From Parabacteroides sp. PFB2-10 (GTDB lineage: Bacteria; Bacteroidota; Bacteroidia; Bacteroidales; Tannerellaceae): a DNA stretch of 64,000 nt. This document shows positions 46,990 through 56,754 of this stretch, piece after piece. The position numbers and the translations under genes were made by a program. The notes below the pieces were generated by a model. The model was given only the letters and a program-made list of their open reading frames with translations, did no database searches and was not told the origin of the DNA. Within the stretch, counting starts at the first letter, position 1; every line of letters starts with the position of its first letter. The stretch spans positions 186,001-250,000 of the forward strand of contig NZ_JARXWI010000005.1 in NCBI RefSeq assembly GCF_029893085.1, read 5' to 3'.

Positions 46990-49029
46990 TTACTTTTTAT
47001 ACTGTTTCAATCCCTCTTGCAGGAATTGCAAATATTGCGGCACACGTTCGTCATACGCATAAGAAGGAGCGAGTGGCTTTCCGTCATTATCCAATAGAAC
47101 GTAGAAGGGCTGCGCATTGGCACCGAACTTACTCCGTTGCAGATAACTCCATTTATCACCAACCGTTTTCAGCTTACGCGTACGTCCATATTCTTCAATC
47201 TCTATCGTTTCCGGCAAGCGGGTTTTATCATCAACAAATAAGGTAATCAAGACATAATCATTCTCCAACATCTGCTTCACGCGGGCATCTGTCCAGACCG
47301 ATGCTTCCATCTTCCGACAATTCACACAGCCATAACCGGAGAAGTCGATCATAACCGGCTTGCCCACCCGCTTGGCATAGGCCATACCCGCTTCATAATC
47401 GTCGTAAGGGGCATGCACCTCATCATCATACAGATTAAAATCCTGCGTATACAAGGGCGGAGCAAATGCGCTGATCGCCTTCAGCGGCGCACCCCAAAGC
47501 CCCGGGATCATATAGATGGCGAAGGCAAAAGAGATAATAGCCATAAACAGACGCGAAACAGAGACATGCTTCAGGTCGCTATCATGATTAAATTTGATCT
47601 TTCCTAACAGATAGAAGCCTAACAGGGCAAAAATAACGATCCACAATACCAGGAACACTTCCCGGTCGAGGATGCGCCATCCATAAGCCAGGTCGGCAAC
47701 CGAGAGGAACTTCAAGGCCAACGCCAGTTCTAAGAATCCCAATACCACCTTCACCGAATTCAGCCATCCGCCCGATTTTGGCATACTCTGCAACATGTGG
47801 GGGAAGATAGCAAAGACGCTAAACGGAATCGCCAACGCCAGGGCAAAGCCAAACATACCAATAGCCGGCCCGAACAAAGAGCCCATGGCGGCCGCTTGTA
47901 CAAGCAACGTACCGATAATCGGCCCGGTGCAGGAGAAAGAGACCAATACCAATGTAAAGGCCATAAAGAATATGCTCAGTAGCCCCGTAGTCGAATCGGC
48001 TTTTTGGTCCATCTTGTTTGTCCAGGAGGCGGGCAATACGATCTCGAACGCACCAAAGAAGGAAACGGCAAAGACCACCAACAACAGGAAGAACAATATA
48101 TTAAACACCGCATTGGTCGAAAGATCATTCAACGCGCTTGCCCCGAACACGGCGGTGATCAACAGACCCATCACCAGATAAATCACAATGATGGCTATCC
48201 CATAGGTATACGCGTCACGCCGCGCTTTTTTCTTATCCTTGGTGCGCTTCAGGAAGAAACTGACCGTCATCGGAATCATCGGCCACACACAAGGAGTCAA
48301 TAGAGCTATCAATCCACCTAAAAAGCCAGCTAAGAATATCCAGACCCAGGAGGTATCCGTGGCCGAAACAACCGGGTCACCATAGGCCTTCATCTCTTCG
48401 ACCACCGGCTCCCACAAACCGCTATTGTCTGTCAGGCCGGAAACAACATCCGCTTGTTCTGCCGTTACCAAAGAGATCGGTTTGATCTCCACAATGTCTT
48501 TCTTATCTGCCTCTATGGTAGCCAGTTCATCACTCACCGCTTCTTCGCTTGTCTCCGCTACAGCATCCATGCGAATCGATTTGCGATCGAAAGCAAAGTC
48601 TATCCGATCGGGCGGCAGACAGGTCTCATCGTTGCATGCCATAAACTCAGCCTCGCCCACCAACTTAAACTTCTTGGCATCGGTCACCTTTATCGGCTGC
48701 CGAAAAGAGAAAGAACCACTATACCAGCGAAGCTCCATCTCAAACATATCATCGTAAATCGTAGTCGGCTCAACAGAAGGAGTCGGACTACCAATCAATT
48801 CCACACCCTCTGCCGTTTCGAAAGTAAAAGAGGTAGAGACGGGTCCGCCTTCTGGTAGATTCATATCATACACATGCCATCCCGGTTCACAGGAAACGGT
48901 AAATACCAGTGTTTTTTCTGCCGTTCCGGGATCGTCCAGTTCTATTTTCCATTTGATAGGATCCAGTATTTGCGCCTGGCCCATAAAGGCCACCATAATA
49001 AACAATAAAATGCCAGTTAACTTTTTCAT
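46990..49029 (-). CDS. dsbD: thiol:disulfide interchange protein DsbD
   Basis: A 679-residue membrane reductase that carries electrons from cytoplasmic thioredoxin to the periplasm. A signal peptide precedes an N-terminal DsbD-alpha-like domain (with CNDETCLPP). About eight transmembrane helices follow (residues 230-510), and the C-terminal thioredoxin-like domain has GYGCVNCRK near residue 566. In context it keeps envelope proteins reduced. Confidence 0.92.
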   Translation of the reverse strand: MKKLTGILLFIMVAFMGQAQILDPIKWKIELDDPGTAEKTLVFTVSCEPGWHVYDMNLPEGGPVSTSFTFETAEGVELIGSPTPSVEPTTIYDDMFEMELRWYSGSFSFRQPIKVTDAKKFKLVGEAEFMACNDETCLPPDRIDFAFDRKSIRMDAVAETSEEAVSDELATIEADKKDIVEIKPISLVTAEQADVVSGLTDNSGLWEPVVEEMKAYGDPVVSATDTSWVWIFLAGFLGGLIALLTPCVWPMIPMTVSFFLKRTKDKKKARRDAYTYGIAIIVIYLVMGLLITAVFGASALNDLSTNAVFNILFFLLLVVFAVSFFGAFEIVLPASWTNKMDQKADSTTGLLSIFFMAFTLVLVSFSCTGPIIGTLLVQAAAMGSLFGPAIGMFGFALALAIPFSVFAIFPHMLQSMPKSGGWLNSVKVVLGFLELALALKFLSVADLAYGWRILDREVFLVLWIVIFALLGFYLLGKIKFNHDSDLKHVSVSRLFMAIISFAFAIYMIPGLWGAPLKAISAFAPPLYTQDFNLYDDEVHAPYDDYEAGMAYAKRVGKPVMIDFSGYGCVNCRKMEASVWTDARVKQMLENDYVLITLFVDDKTRLPETIEIEEYGRTRKLKTVGDKWSYLQRSKFGANAQPFYVLLDNDGKPLAPSYAYDERVPQYLQFLQEGLKQYKK

Positions 49030-49057
49030 GTTTAGATCAACTAATTTTGTTTTGCGT

Positions 49058-49972
49058 TTATTTTGTCAAAGTATTAAATGTGCTCGGTGTTTGCGTTTCA
49101 AAGCTCATTTCCGCTCCTGTTCCCGGATGTACGAAGGTAATCTTAGAGGCATGCAGCATCAGGCGGTCTGCCGGGTTATGCTCCGAGCCGTTTCGCCTGT
49201 CTCCGACAACAGGATTTCCCAAAGCGCCCAATTGATTTCGTATCTGATTGTGTCGGCCGCTCTCCAGGCGAATCTCCAACAAAGAAAACATCTCATTGCC
49301 TTTGATCACCTTATAACGAGCAATAGCCTCATCACCATCATCTTCTGCAACAACAACCGATCGCAGATCCGTTTCATCGAGTGCATGGGAAGAGTGCAAC
49401 AAATCGCTCTCCTTTTCCGGGCGTCCCTCCACTACTGCCTTATAGACCTGTTCGGTCACCAATCGGTTCCAGCCCGTTTGAAAGGCCTCCTGAATGCCAC
49501 GATTCTTAGCAAAGACCATGACACCCGATGTGTCTTTATCCAAACGGTGCAACATGAATATCTTATTCCGGAGATCCATTTTCTTCACATAGCTGCTCAA
49601 CAGATGAACAACCGTACGCTCCTTCTCGCGGACATTGGCAACCGAAAGCAATCCCTCTTTTTTGCGGACAACAATCAATTGATCATCTTCCCACAAAATA
49701 CTCAACTGAGGATGATTGAACGCCACCTTTCCACGTTCATAACTGATACCAACCACATCTTTCGGTTCAAGAGGTGTATCAAATTGCGTGGTTACTTTTC
49801 CGTTTACAGATATCTGCCCATGCCCAAGCATCGCTTTCACAGAACTCTTACTTTGCTGGTTGAGCACCTGAAAAAGAAATGGTAGTAGTGAGTTTTTTTC
49901 TTCAACAGTGACACGTCGCGCACGAGGGGGACGGTTCGGATTATATTCTTTCTTTGCAGATCTTCTTCCCAT
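49058..49972 (-). CDS. RluA-family pseudouridine synthase
   Basis: A 304-residue RNA pseudouridine synthase. An N-terminal S4 domain (about residues 36-95) precedes the catalytic domain with HRLDKDTSGVMVFAKN containing the catalytic Asp. The C-terminal GRHNQIRNQLGALG block is typical. The target RNA is not certain. The gene lies 28 bases upstream of dsbD in the same direction. Confidence 0.92.
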   Translation of the reverse strand: MGRRSAKKEYNPNRPPRARRVTVEEKNSLLPFLFQVLNQQSKSSVKAMLGHGQISVNGKVTTQFDTPLEPKDVVGISYERGKVAFNHPQLSILWEDDQLIVVRKKEGLLSVANVREKERTVVHLLSSYVKKMDLRNKIFMLHRLDKDTSGVMVFAKNRGIQEAFQTGWNRLVTEQVYKAVVEGRPEKESDLLHSSHALDETDLRSVVVAEDDGDEAIARYKVIKGNEMFSLLEIRLESGRHNQIRNQLGALGNPVVGDRRNGSEHNPADRLMLHASKITFVHPGTGAEMSFETQTPSTFNTLTK

Positions 49973-50033
49973 ACATTATTAGTAACGATATAGCCTACAA
50001 AGATAGAGGAAAATTAAATAGTATGTTTATCTG

Positions 50034-50330
50034 TTATATATTCTTAGGATTTTGCCGACATACCCATACCCGGGTTATAACAACCTCACCCTTTTCAACA
50101 AAGTATATTAGCTTAAATAATCCCGAATAAACGACTAAGGAACGATGGTCGTTTTCAAAATCAGCGAGCAACGGTTCTTTGGGTGCTATATTAGGATGTA
50201 AAAGCAGAATATCTGCTGCACTTACAATTTCATTCCAAATTTCAACAGCCACATGGCTATTTTTTTCTTTATAAAAATCATATATACGGTCAAGATCCTT
50301 TCTCGCTCTATAAGTCCAAACGATTTTCAT
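50034..50330 (-). CDS. RelE/ParE-family toxin
   Basis: A 98-residue protein of the RelE/ParE toxin superfamily. It starts KIVWTYRARKDLDRIYDFY and ends with ITRVWVCRQNPKNI, as plasmid-stabilisation-type toxins do. RelE types cut mRNA on the ribosome and ParE types inhibit gyrase; the sequence does not decide which. The start overlaps the antitoxin stop by four bases. Confidence 0.85.
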   Translation of the reverse strand: MKIVWTYRARKDLDRIYDFYKEKNSHVAVEIWNEIVSAADILLLHPNIAPKEPLLADFENDHRSLVVYSGLFKLIYFVEKGEVVITRVWVCRQNPKNI

Positions 50331-50557
50331 GAAGTAAATCTTTTTTTCATCTCCTCATGTGAAATTACTTTTCCGGTCTTATACTCTTCAATTGCCTCTT
50401 TTACCCCCAAACGCATCTCTTCCGGACTTTCTTTTGCAGGATAGTCTTCGTAAATCTTATTCTTTATGAAAATATCTAATTCGTCCAAGAGTTTTTCTGT
50501 ATGGATATCTTCCTGGATCATACGAATAATTCTTTCTTTGCGAGCTTGTAATTCCAT
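50327..50557 (-). CDS. antitoxin partner of the RelE/ParE toxin
   Basis: A 76-residue mostly helical protein, rich in Glu and Lys. It has no clear DNA-binding fold that I recognise. Its place immediately before the toxin and the four-base overlap mark it as the antitoxin. Confidence 0.75.
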   Translation of the reverse strand: MELQARKERIIRMIQEDIHTEKLLDELDIFIKNKIYEDYPAKESPEEMRLGVKEAIEEYKTGKVISHEEMKKRFTS

Positions 50558-50602
50558 AGTTAAAACATATTATTTATCCATTACATTATTCCAATCGAAA
50601 AA

Positions 50603-51475
50603 TCAAATCCTCTCCAACACTTTCTCGATAAGGCCGGTTAAACTGTCTTTGTATTGCGTGTTCATTTCTTTGGCGACGCGTCCGGCAATAATACAACATA
50701 CCGTCAACGCCCGGTGTCCCATCAGGGCAGCCAGGCCTGCCAGAGCAGAACTTTCCATCTCAAAATTGGTAATCTGCCGGGATTGATAGGTGAAGGCTTC
50801 GATCTTTTTGTTCAATGCAGGATCGGCTAAGGCAAGGCGCAACTCACGTCCCTGGGCGCCATAAAATCCATTGGTCGCAATGGTTACCCCCCGGATAATA
50901 TCATCTTGTGCTATCTGCTCCGTCAAAGAGGGGTTCGCCGGAACCACATAGGGCTGCAGCTCCTTTATTTTCCATTCCAATTGCTGCAACAAAGCCGTTT
51001 CAAACGCCTTGTCGCGTACGGCTTCATTTTTATCATAGAAATAGATCACCCCATCAAAACCGATCGACCATTCAGCAGCCACATAGGTACCGATCGGCAC
51101 AAAAGGCTGCAAGCCTCCGGAGGTGCCGATCCGAACCAACGTCAGTTGTCGGAAACCCGGCTTCACGGTTCGGCTATCCAGGGCAATATTCGCCAGGGCA
51201 TCGAGCTCTGTCAGGACGATATCGATATTATCCCCGCCAATGCCATGGGAGACCACCGTAACGCGCTTACCTTTGTAACGCCCCGTGATCGAATGAAACT
51301 CGCGACTGCTCACGTCACACTCCACCTCCTCGAAATAGGAAGCTACCGTTCCAACCCTTGCCGGATCGCCCACCAGGATTACCCGGTCAGCCAGCTGTTC
51401 AGGCTTCAAATGCAGATGGAAGGCACTTCCATCTGCATTGATTGGCATTTCTGAAGCGGGAATAACACGCGTCAT
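50603..51475 (-). CDS. udp: uridine phosphorylase-like nucleoside phosphorylase
   Basis: A 290-residue nucleoside phosphorylase that would split uridine (or a related nucleoside) with phosphate. It has the phosphate-binding ILVGDPARV-type loop near residue 34, RIGTSGGLQPFVPIG near 112 and NFEMESSAL with the ribose-binding Glu near 244. Substrate choice among nucleosides is not certain. It lies nine bases after floA. Confidence 0.87.
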   Translation of the reverse strand: MTRVIPASEMPINADGSAFHLHLKPEQLADRVILVGDPARVGTVASYFEEVECDVSSREFHSITGRYKGKRVTVVSHGIGGDNIDIVLTELDALANIALDSRTVKPGFRQLTLVRIGTSGGLQPFVPIGTYVAAEWSIGFDGVIYFYDKNEAVRDKAFETALLQQLEWKIKELQPYVVPANPSLTEQIAQDDIIRGVTIATNGFYGAQGRELRLALADPALNKKIEAFTYQSRQITNFEMESSALAGLAALMGHRALTVCCIIAGRVAKEMNTQYKDSLTGLIEKVLERI

Positions 51476-51484
51476 AAACGACTC

Positions 51485-52465
51485 TTATTTAATCGGTTTA
51501 TTCGGATTCTGTGCCGGCTTAGCGATCGAGTCGCGCATGCCGGTATCTGCTTCTATATTTTTCATTTTATAGTAATCCATAATTCCCAGGTTACCGCTAC
51601 GGAATGCTTCCGCCATGGCTTTGGGCACTTCGGCTTCGGCTTCGATCACCTTCGCACGAGCCTCCTGCGCTTTTGCCTTCATCTCCTGCTCCATAGCGAC
51701 AGCCATCGCACGGCGTTCTTCCGCCTTGGCCTGGGCAATATTCTTATCGGCCTGTGCCTGATCCATCTGAAGCACCGCACCGATATTCTTACCTATGTCG
51801 ATATCCGCGATATCAATAGACAAGATTTCGAAAGCCGTACCGGCATCCAGTCCTTTGCGTAATACCAGTTTAGAGATGGTATCCGGATTTTCCAATACAG
51901 TCTCATGGTTTTCCGAAGAACCGATCGACGACACAATACCTTCGCCTACACGAGCTAGAATAGTCTCTTCACCGGCACCCCCAACCAACTGTTTGATGTT
52001 GGCACGTACCGTTACACGCGCTTTGGCGATCAACTGGATACCATTCTTCGACACAGCCGTTACCGGAGGGGTATCGATTACTTTCGGGTTTACCGACATC
52101 TGCACCGCTTCAAACACATCACGTCCTGCCAGGTCGATCGCTGTTGCCATCTGGAACGAAAGGTCGATGTTTGCTTTAGAGGCCGAAACCAGAGCGTGAA
52201 CCACACGTTCCACATGGCCACCGGCCAAGTAATGCGCTTCCAGTTCGTCACGTGTCAGCGATTTCAGTCCGGCTTTATGGGCTTCGATCATAGCACGCGC
52301 AATCACCCCGGGAGGCACATTACGGATACGCATCAGAAAGAGCTGAAGTAAAGATATATTTACCCCGGACACTTTGGCCGAGATCCACAACAGGAACGGC
52401 ACATAATAGAAAAACAGGATCAGCAGGAATATCGCTGCTACCAATAATACAATAGGCATGTACAT
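51485..52465 (-). CDS. floA: flotillin-like protein FloA
   Basis: A 326-residue flotillin/SPFH protein. An N-terminal membrane helix (about residues 4-27) is followed by [26 protein letters not shown] and the SPFH domain, then an Ala/Glu-rich coiled-coil ([18 protein letters not shown]). It forms membrane microdomain scaffolds. The upstream NfeD gene is its usual partner. Confidence 0.95.
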   Translation of the reverse strand: MYMPIVLLVAAIFLLILFFYYVPFLLWISAKVSGVNISLLQLFLMRIRNVPPGVIARAMIEAHKAGLKSLTRDELEAHYLAGGHVERVVHALVSASKANIDLSFQMATAIDLAGRDVFEAVQMSVNPKVIDTPPVTAVSKNGIQLIAKARVTVRANIKQLVGGAGEETILARVGEGIVSSIGSSENHETVLENPDTISKLVLRKGLDAGTAFEILSIDIADIDIGKNIGAVLQMDQAQADKNIAQAKAEERRAMAVAMEQEMKAKAQEARAKVIEAEAEVPKAMAEAFRSGNLGIMDYYKMKNIEADTGMRDSIAKPAQNPNKPIK

Positions 52466-52493
52466 GTTTTTACTTTATTAATGATTAATACTA

Positions 52494-52970
52494 TTATTTT
52501 ATCTCTTCATTTTTAGGCACGACGATCACATTATAACCGTCTACCCTGACTACTACCACCTCTGTCTGCTCGTCAATAAATTCCTCCCGCGACTTAGCCT
52601 CTACCGTGATCCCTTTTATCAACGCCTTGCCGATGGGCGCCAGGCGTGAGAGCGTAATGCCTTCGTCGCCCACCTCGATTCCCAACTCGCGGGTAGAGGT
52701 AATCTTCGAATCGACATCCGTATGGAGGGCTACTTTCCGGAACGAATTGGAGCGCAACAGCCAGAAGAATATAATAATAAAAACTACCGCTGAAACAACC
52801 AAGGTGATATGTCCGGTCATCGGACTGATCGTATAGGCATAGATCACGCCACCAACGGCAAACAATCCTCCCCCTATCCCTGCCAAGGTAATGCCGGGCA
52901 ATAGAAACACCTCTACCAGAATCAACGCGATGGATAAACCCATCAGAAAGGCAATAATTACTATATCCAT
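52494..52970 (-). CDS. NfeD-family protein
   Basis: A 158-residue NfeD short form. Three or so membrane helices fill residues 1-75. A C-terminal OB-fold-like domain follows, with the block SRLAPIGKALIKGITVEAKS near residue 108. NfeD proteins work with flotillins in membrane organisation, and floA follows 28 bases later. Confidence 0.9.
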   Translation of the reverse strand: MDIVIIAFLMGLSIALILVEVFLLPGITLAGIGGGLFAVGGVIYAYTISPMTGHITLVVSAVVFIIIFFWLLRSNSFRKVALHTDVDSKITSTRELGIEVGDEGITLSRLAPIGKALIKGITVEAKSREEFIDEQTEVVVVRVDGYNVIVVPKNEEIK

Positions 52971-52984
52971 ACCTTTATTTTTTA

Positions 52985-54430
52985 TTATCGTGTGTTGTTT
53001 TTTCTCAAATAGAGTATTTCCGCATTGCGCGCTTTCTTCTCCCAGTCTTCGGGCTGACTATACAATTGAGCCAATTGCTGTTCACCTTGCAGGATTTGTG
53101 GTTGCAAACGCTGTTTTTGCGCGTTATCGCCCGCATGATATGCCTCGCGCTGCCCTTCAAGCTTCTCTTCCAACTCTTTGATCTGCCGATTCAGCGCCAC
53201 TACCTTCTCATAAATGCTGCGGGCTTCCGGGCTCTGTATCTCTTCCAGCGTATAATAAACAAGATCATTGGTGATAACAAACTCAAAATCCTTTTTGATC
53301 TCTTCCCGGCCGTAAGGGATCTCCTCGTAAGCCAGTTCGATCAGATCGGCATAATCCTCCCCCTCTTTCCAGGTGACACGGATATCGGCCAGCATCGCCC
53401 GAGCTCTCTTCATTTCAGTATCTTCGCTCTCTATGCGCTTGCGTTGCTCGTTCGGGATAAACAGATATACACACACCTTATCTTCCGGCTGATAACGGTC
53501 GGACACAAACCAGCCCAACTTCTTGGTATCGTCGAACACGATCATATAATCGTTAGCGAACGAATTATAGGGCATGCCCAACTGCTCCGGTGTCAGATAG
53601 GTATCGCTGTTCATATTGTAGCGAGTCACAAAAATATCATAGCCACCCAACGAACCGTTTCCTTTCGAGGCATAATAGATCGTCACCCCATCGGTCAATA
53701 CAAAAGGATAATTATCATCTCCATCGCTATTGACATTCATGGGCAATTGTTTCTCATCACCCCAATGATCCATCAGGTAGGATTGGGTAAAAAGACAGAG
53801 CGCATTGTCGTCCGTCTCCCGGGCATAATAGATCTTATCGCCTTTCTGATTTTTGTAGACCACCGACGGAACAGCCTGCTCCGATTCGAAAAAATCAGCA
53901 AACAGCGTCAGCGACCCGCTCTCTTCACTTAGCGCATAAGCCTTCAAGAAACCCTCTTTATCGACCACCACGCTATCGATCACCTGCACGTCTTCTACCT
54001 TATCGAGCATCCGTTGCGCATTCTCCGCCTGGCTCTTTTTCAGTTGGAAAGGCTCGACATCCTGCTTTTTCTTTGTCAACTGCCCGATATAGTCTTCATA
54101 CATCTCCGCTGATTCCTCAAACCGGTAAAGCGCGAAATAGACCTCTGCCAAATAGCGGGAGGACTCCATCACTTTGCGGCGTACACCGACCTGCAGATAG
54201 GTTTCGGCCTGAGCCAGATCGCCGGTTTCATAACAGCACACCCCATACCAATGGTTATACGAGCCATTGTTGGGCGATTGCTTCACCAACCGTTCAAACG
54301 CAGGTTTTGCCTCTTCGTATTTGCCTTCGTCATATAGTTTCTTGGCCTGATCCAGGCTCTGTGCCTGCATGGACGCACTGATACAGGCTACTCCTACTAT
54401 GTATAATATCTTTTTAGTAAAGCGGTTCAT
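52985..54430 (-). CDS. exported TPR and PD40-type beta-propeller protein
   Basis: A 481-residue exported protein. A signal peptide (about residues 1-23, ASMQAQ) precedes TPR repeats (about 25-125; KLYDEGKYEEAKPAFERLV is typical) and a WD40/PD40-like propeller with GDDNYPFVLTDG and IYYASKGNGSLGGYDIFVTR. It then ends in a coiled coil. The TPR plus PD40 order resembles PorE-type proteins, but no OmpA domain is present. The ATG at 54430 is chosen over one 18 bases upstream. It heads an operon with nfeD, floA and udp. Confidence 0.78.
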   Translation of the reverse strand: MNRFTKKILYIVGVACISASMQAQSLDQAKKLYDEGKYEEAKPAFERLVKQSPNNGSYNHWYGVCCYETGDLAQAETYLQVGVRRKVMESSRYLAEVYFALYRFEESAEMYEDYIGQLTKKKQDVEPFQLKKSQAENAQRMLDKVEDVQVIDSVVVDKEGFLKAYALSEESGSLTLFADFFESEQAVPSVVYKNQKGDKIYYARETDDNALCLFTQSYLMDHWGDEKQLPMNVNSDGDDNYPFVLTDGVTIYYASKGNGSLGGYDIFVTRYNMNSDTYLTPEQLGMPYNSFANDYMIVFDDTKKLGWFVSDRYQPEDKVCVYLFIPNEQRKRIESEDTEMKRARAMLADIRVTWKEGEDYADLIELAYEEIPYGREEIKKDFEFVITNDLVYYTLEEIQSPEARSIYEKVVALNRQIKELEEKLEGQREAYHAGDNAQKQRLQPQILQGEQQLAQLYSQPEDWEKKARNAEILYLRKNNTR

Positions 54431-54579
54431 CGTTTCAGGTTCAAACATTTTGTTAAACTGCTTTCAAAGATAAGAATATTTTTATACGCACAATCCGTAG
54501 CGGTATTCAAATCTGTTAATAGGGGATTATTTGAAGGAAATAGAAGATACGTTCTCTTCCCCCTTAACCGCTATCTAAA

Positions 54580-54627
54580 CAATTAACAATTAATAATTAA
54601 CAATTAACAATTACTTCCCTATCTTTG
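54580..54627 (+). promoter_or_regulatory. AACAATT tandem repeats and -7 box before the second toxin-antitoxin pair
   Basis: AACAATT/AATAATT units repeat five times (54578-54612). TATCTTTG follows at 54620-54627, 17 bases before the antitoxin ATG. Confidence 0.55.
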
Positions 54628-54644
54628 TAAGAAGAACAAAAGCT

Positions 54645-54893
54645 ATGAAACAAACGTACAAAACAAACGACAAAGCCGGCAAGCAGGACAACCCCCATGA
54701 ACCGGCATCTGTTTATCAGACAGAGGAGCCTTTCGTTGAGGAGACAGCCTACCTGAGAGAAAAGATAGTGGAGGATAATAGGGAGATAGATGACTATATT
54801 TGGGATGATTTAACTGTTAGCCTTGAACAATACGAAAAGGGAGAATATGTTTCTGCTGAAAACCTATTAAAACGTATAAAGCTTGGGATTTGA
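54645..54893 (+). CDS. antitoxin-like protein of the second pair
   Basis: An 82-residue acidic protein. Its C-terminal half (about residues 50-80, ending SAENLLKRIKLGI) is helical. No DNA-binding domain is obvious. Its place before a RelE/ParE toxin with an 11-base overlap identifies it as the antitoxin. Confidence 0.7.
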   Translation: MKQTYKTNDKAGKQDNPHEPASVYQTEEPFVEETAYLREKIVEDNREIDDYIWDDLTVSLEQYEKGEYVSAENLLKRIKLGI

Positions 54894-55185
54894 GGTATAC
54901 TTTTCTTTCCGTGCTGAAGAGCGGTTAGACCTCATACTTGATTACCTGTATACGCATTGGGGGTATGCTGTGCAAAATGATTTTATACGGGAGTTAGAGC
55001 ACTGTTTGACTATTATAAAGGTAAATCCATATACTTTCCCTTGTTATCGCGAATCTATTTTGAGGCGATGCGTCGTTACTCCGCAGAATGTGTTATACTA
55101 TACAATTCAGGGAAAAACAATATTAGTTGTTTCAATAGAAGATACAAGAGCAAATCCCAAAGAGATAAAAGAGTTGTTGCCATAA
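54883..55185 (+). CDS. RelE/ParE-family toxin of the second pair
   Basis: A 100-residue RelE/ParE-like protein. It has FSFRAEERLDLILDYLYTHWG at the start and the terminal block VVSIEDTRANPKEI. The start is a TTG at 54883 that overlaps the antitoxin stop (54891-54893). No ATG is suitably placed. It is distinct from the pair at 50.0 kb. Confidence 0.75.
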   Translation: MGFEVYFSFRAEERLDLILDYLYTHWGYAVQNDFIRELEHCLTIIKVNPYTFPCYRESILRRCVVTPQNVLYYTIQGKTILVVSIEDTRANPKEIKELLP

Positions 55186-55288
55186 AAGAGAACCCTCTCC
55201 GCCTAAATGGGAGGTGTATAATCCAGCCATCCACATACTTAGGAGCCAGGGGCATATGAAGGTGGGGCAATTTATCCGAATAAGTGCA

Positions 55289-56482
55289 TTATAGCGATTT
55301 CTGTTTCTGAGGCAAAATAAGGTTTAATAAAACACCGGTTATCGCAGCCAGCCCGATGCCCGACAGGGTGAAATTACCCCAGGTTAAAACGGCTCCTCCT
55401 ATACCAATCGTAAGGGTTAACGAGACAATGACAATGTTGCGGGTATCCGATAAATCGGTACGGTTGTGAATCATATTGGAGATACCGGCACAGGCGATTG
55501 TGCCAAAAAGCAACAGCATAATACCGCCCAGAACAGCATTAGGGATTGATTTCAACAACGCGCTCACCTTTCCGATAACAGAAAAAAGAATAGCCGCTAC
55601 GGCTGCAACACGAATCACCTGCGGGTTATACACTTTGGTCAATACCATAGCGCCTGTCACTTCCGAATAGGTAGTAACCGGAGGGCCACCCACAAAGGAG
55701 GAGAAAAGACAGGCCAGGCCATCGCCCAAAAAGGTGCGATGGAGCCCCGGATCTTTCACGAAATCTTTTCCCGTCACCGTGTTCACCACATACACATCAC
55801 CAATATGCTCAATGACCGGAGCAATAGCCACCGGGATCATAAAAACAACAGCTTGCCAGGAGAACTGCGGAAAGACAAACTGGGGCAGACTAAACCAGGC
55901 CGCTTCGCGTACGACCGAGAAGTCTATTTCGTAGAAAAGAAATGCGGCGACATATCCGGCAATGATGCCACAAAATACGGGTATTAGTTTTAAGAGCCCT
56001 TTCGCATAGATGGAAACGGCAACCGCAACCGCCAAAGAGATAAGCGCTAAGACCCAATTCTCTTTCGCCATATTCACCCCTGTGCTGGACAGCGAGATAC
56101 CAATGAGAATGATAACCGGCCCGATAACGACCGGCGGAAACAGGCGTTGAATAAATTGAATGCCCCTCCACTTCACAAACGCGCTCATAAGAAAATAGAC
56201 GATAGCCACCCCGATCAAGCCAAATATGGTGCCGGGCAGGCCATACAACTCGGTCGCTTTAATCATGGGCGCTATAAACGCGAAGCTACTACCCAGGTAA
56301 ATCGGAACGATACCTTTGGTTACCAGATGAAAAATAAGGGTTCCTACGCCAGCCACAAACAAAGCGGTAGCCGGGTCAAGACCTACTAATAGTGGCACCA
56401 AAACAGTTGCTCCAAAAGCAACAAACAAAAACTGTACGCCGATTATCCCTTTACGCAAGGGAGAAAGATTGTGTGTTTCCAT
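55289..56482 (-). CDS. uraA: uracil/xanthine permease
   Basis: A 397-residue nucleobase:cation symporter-2 protein with about 12-14 transmembrane helices. Family marks are VPLLVGLDPATALFVAGVGTL near residue 28 and GGPPVTTYSEVTGAM (about 264-278), the latter containing the family NxG-like substrate region. It would import uracil or xanthine. The dispersed element D is upstream. Confidence 0.9.
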   Translation of the reverse strand: METHNLSPLRKGIIGVQFLFVAFGATVLVPLLVGLDPATALFVAGVGTLIFHLVTKGIVPIYLGSSFAFIAPMIKATELYGLPGTIFGLIGVAIVYFLMSAFVKWRGIQFIQRLFPPVVIGPVIILIGISLSSTGVNMAKENWVLALISLAVAVAVSIYAKGLLKLIPVFCGIIAGYVAAFLFYEIDFSVVREAAWFSLPQFVFPQFSWQAVVFMIPVAIAPVIEHIGDVYVVNTVTGKDFVKDPGLHRTFLGDGLACLFSSFVGGPPVTTYSEVTGAMVLTKVYNPQVIRVAAVAAILFSVIGKVSALLKSIPNAVLGGIMLLLFGTIACAGISNMIHNRTDLSDTRNIVIVSLTLTIGIGGAVLTWGNFTLSGIGLAAITGVLLNLILPQKQKSL

Positions 56483-56573
56483 AGAATTAATTTAGGAACA
56501 AAAGTAATTTTTTTAACAACAATAAAATAGCCTTTTCTGAATTCTCTTCTTTTTTTATAAATCGGACCTGATT

Positions 56574-56754
56574 GTTTAATTTATGTTAATTCGTCTATCT
56601 TCACCAAAACCCCCAATTTACGATTTGTAATTTTCGCAGGACTTTGCGCTCAAAAAAGCGGGACTTCGAAGACAAACTCCCGGGAGAAACACTTTTTAAC
56701 GTATGGATTTGTAAGCAAAACGGGCATTTTGCTTACAGTCCGTATTTTAACAAT
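56574..56754 (+). repeat. dispersed two-hairpin element, copy D
   Basis: It contains the invariant core (56671-56686), then ACGTAT and the hairpin TGTAAGCAAAA-CGGGCA-TTTTGCTTACA (56711-56738). It ends in TATTTTAACAATT. It lies about 90 bases upstream of the leftward uraA gene. Confidence 0.88.
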
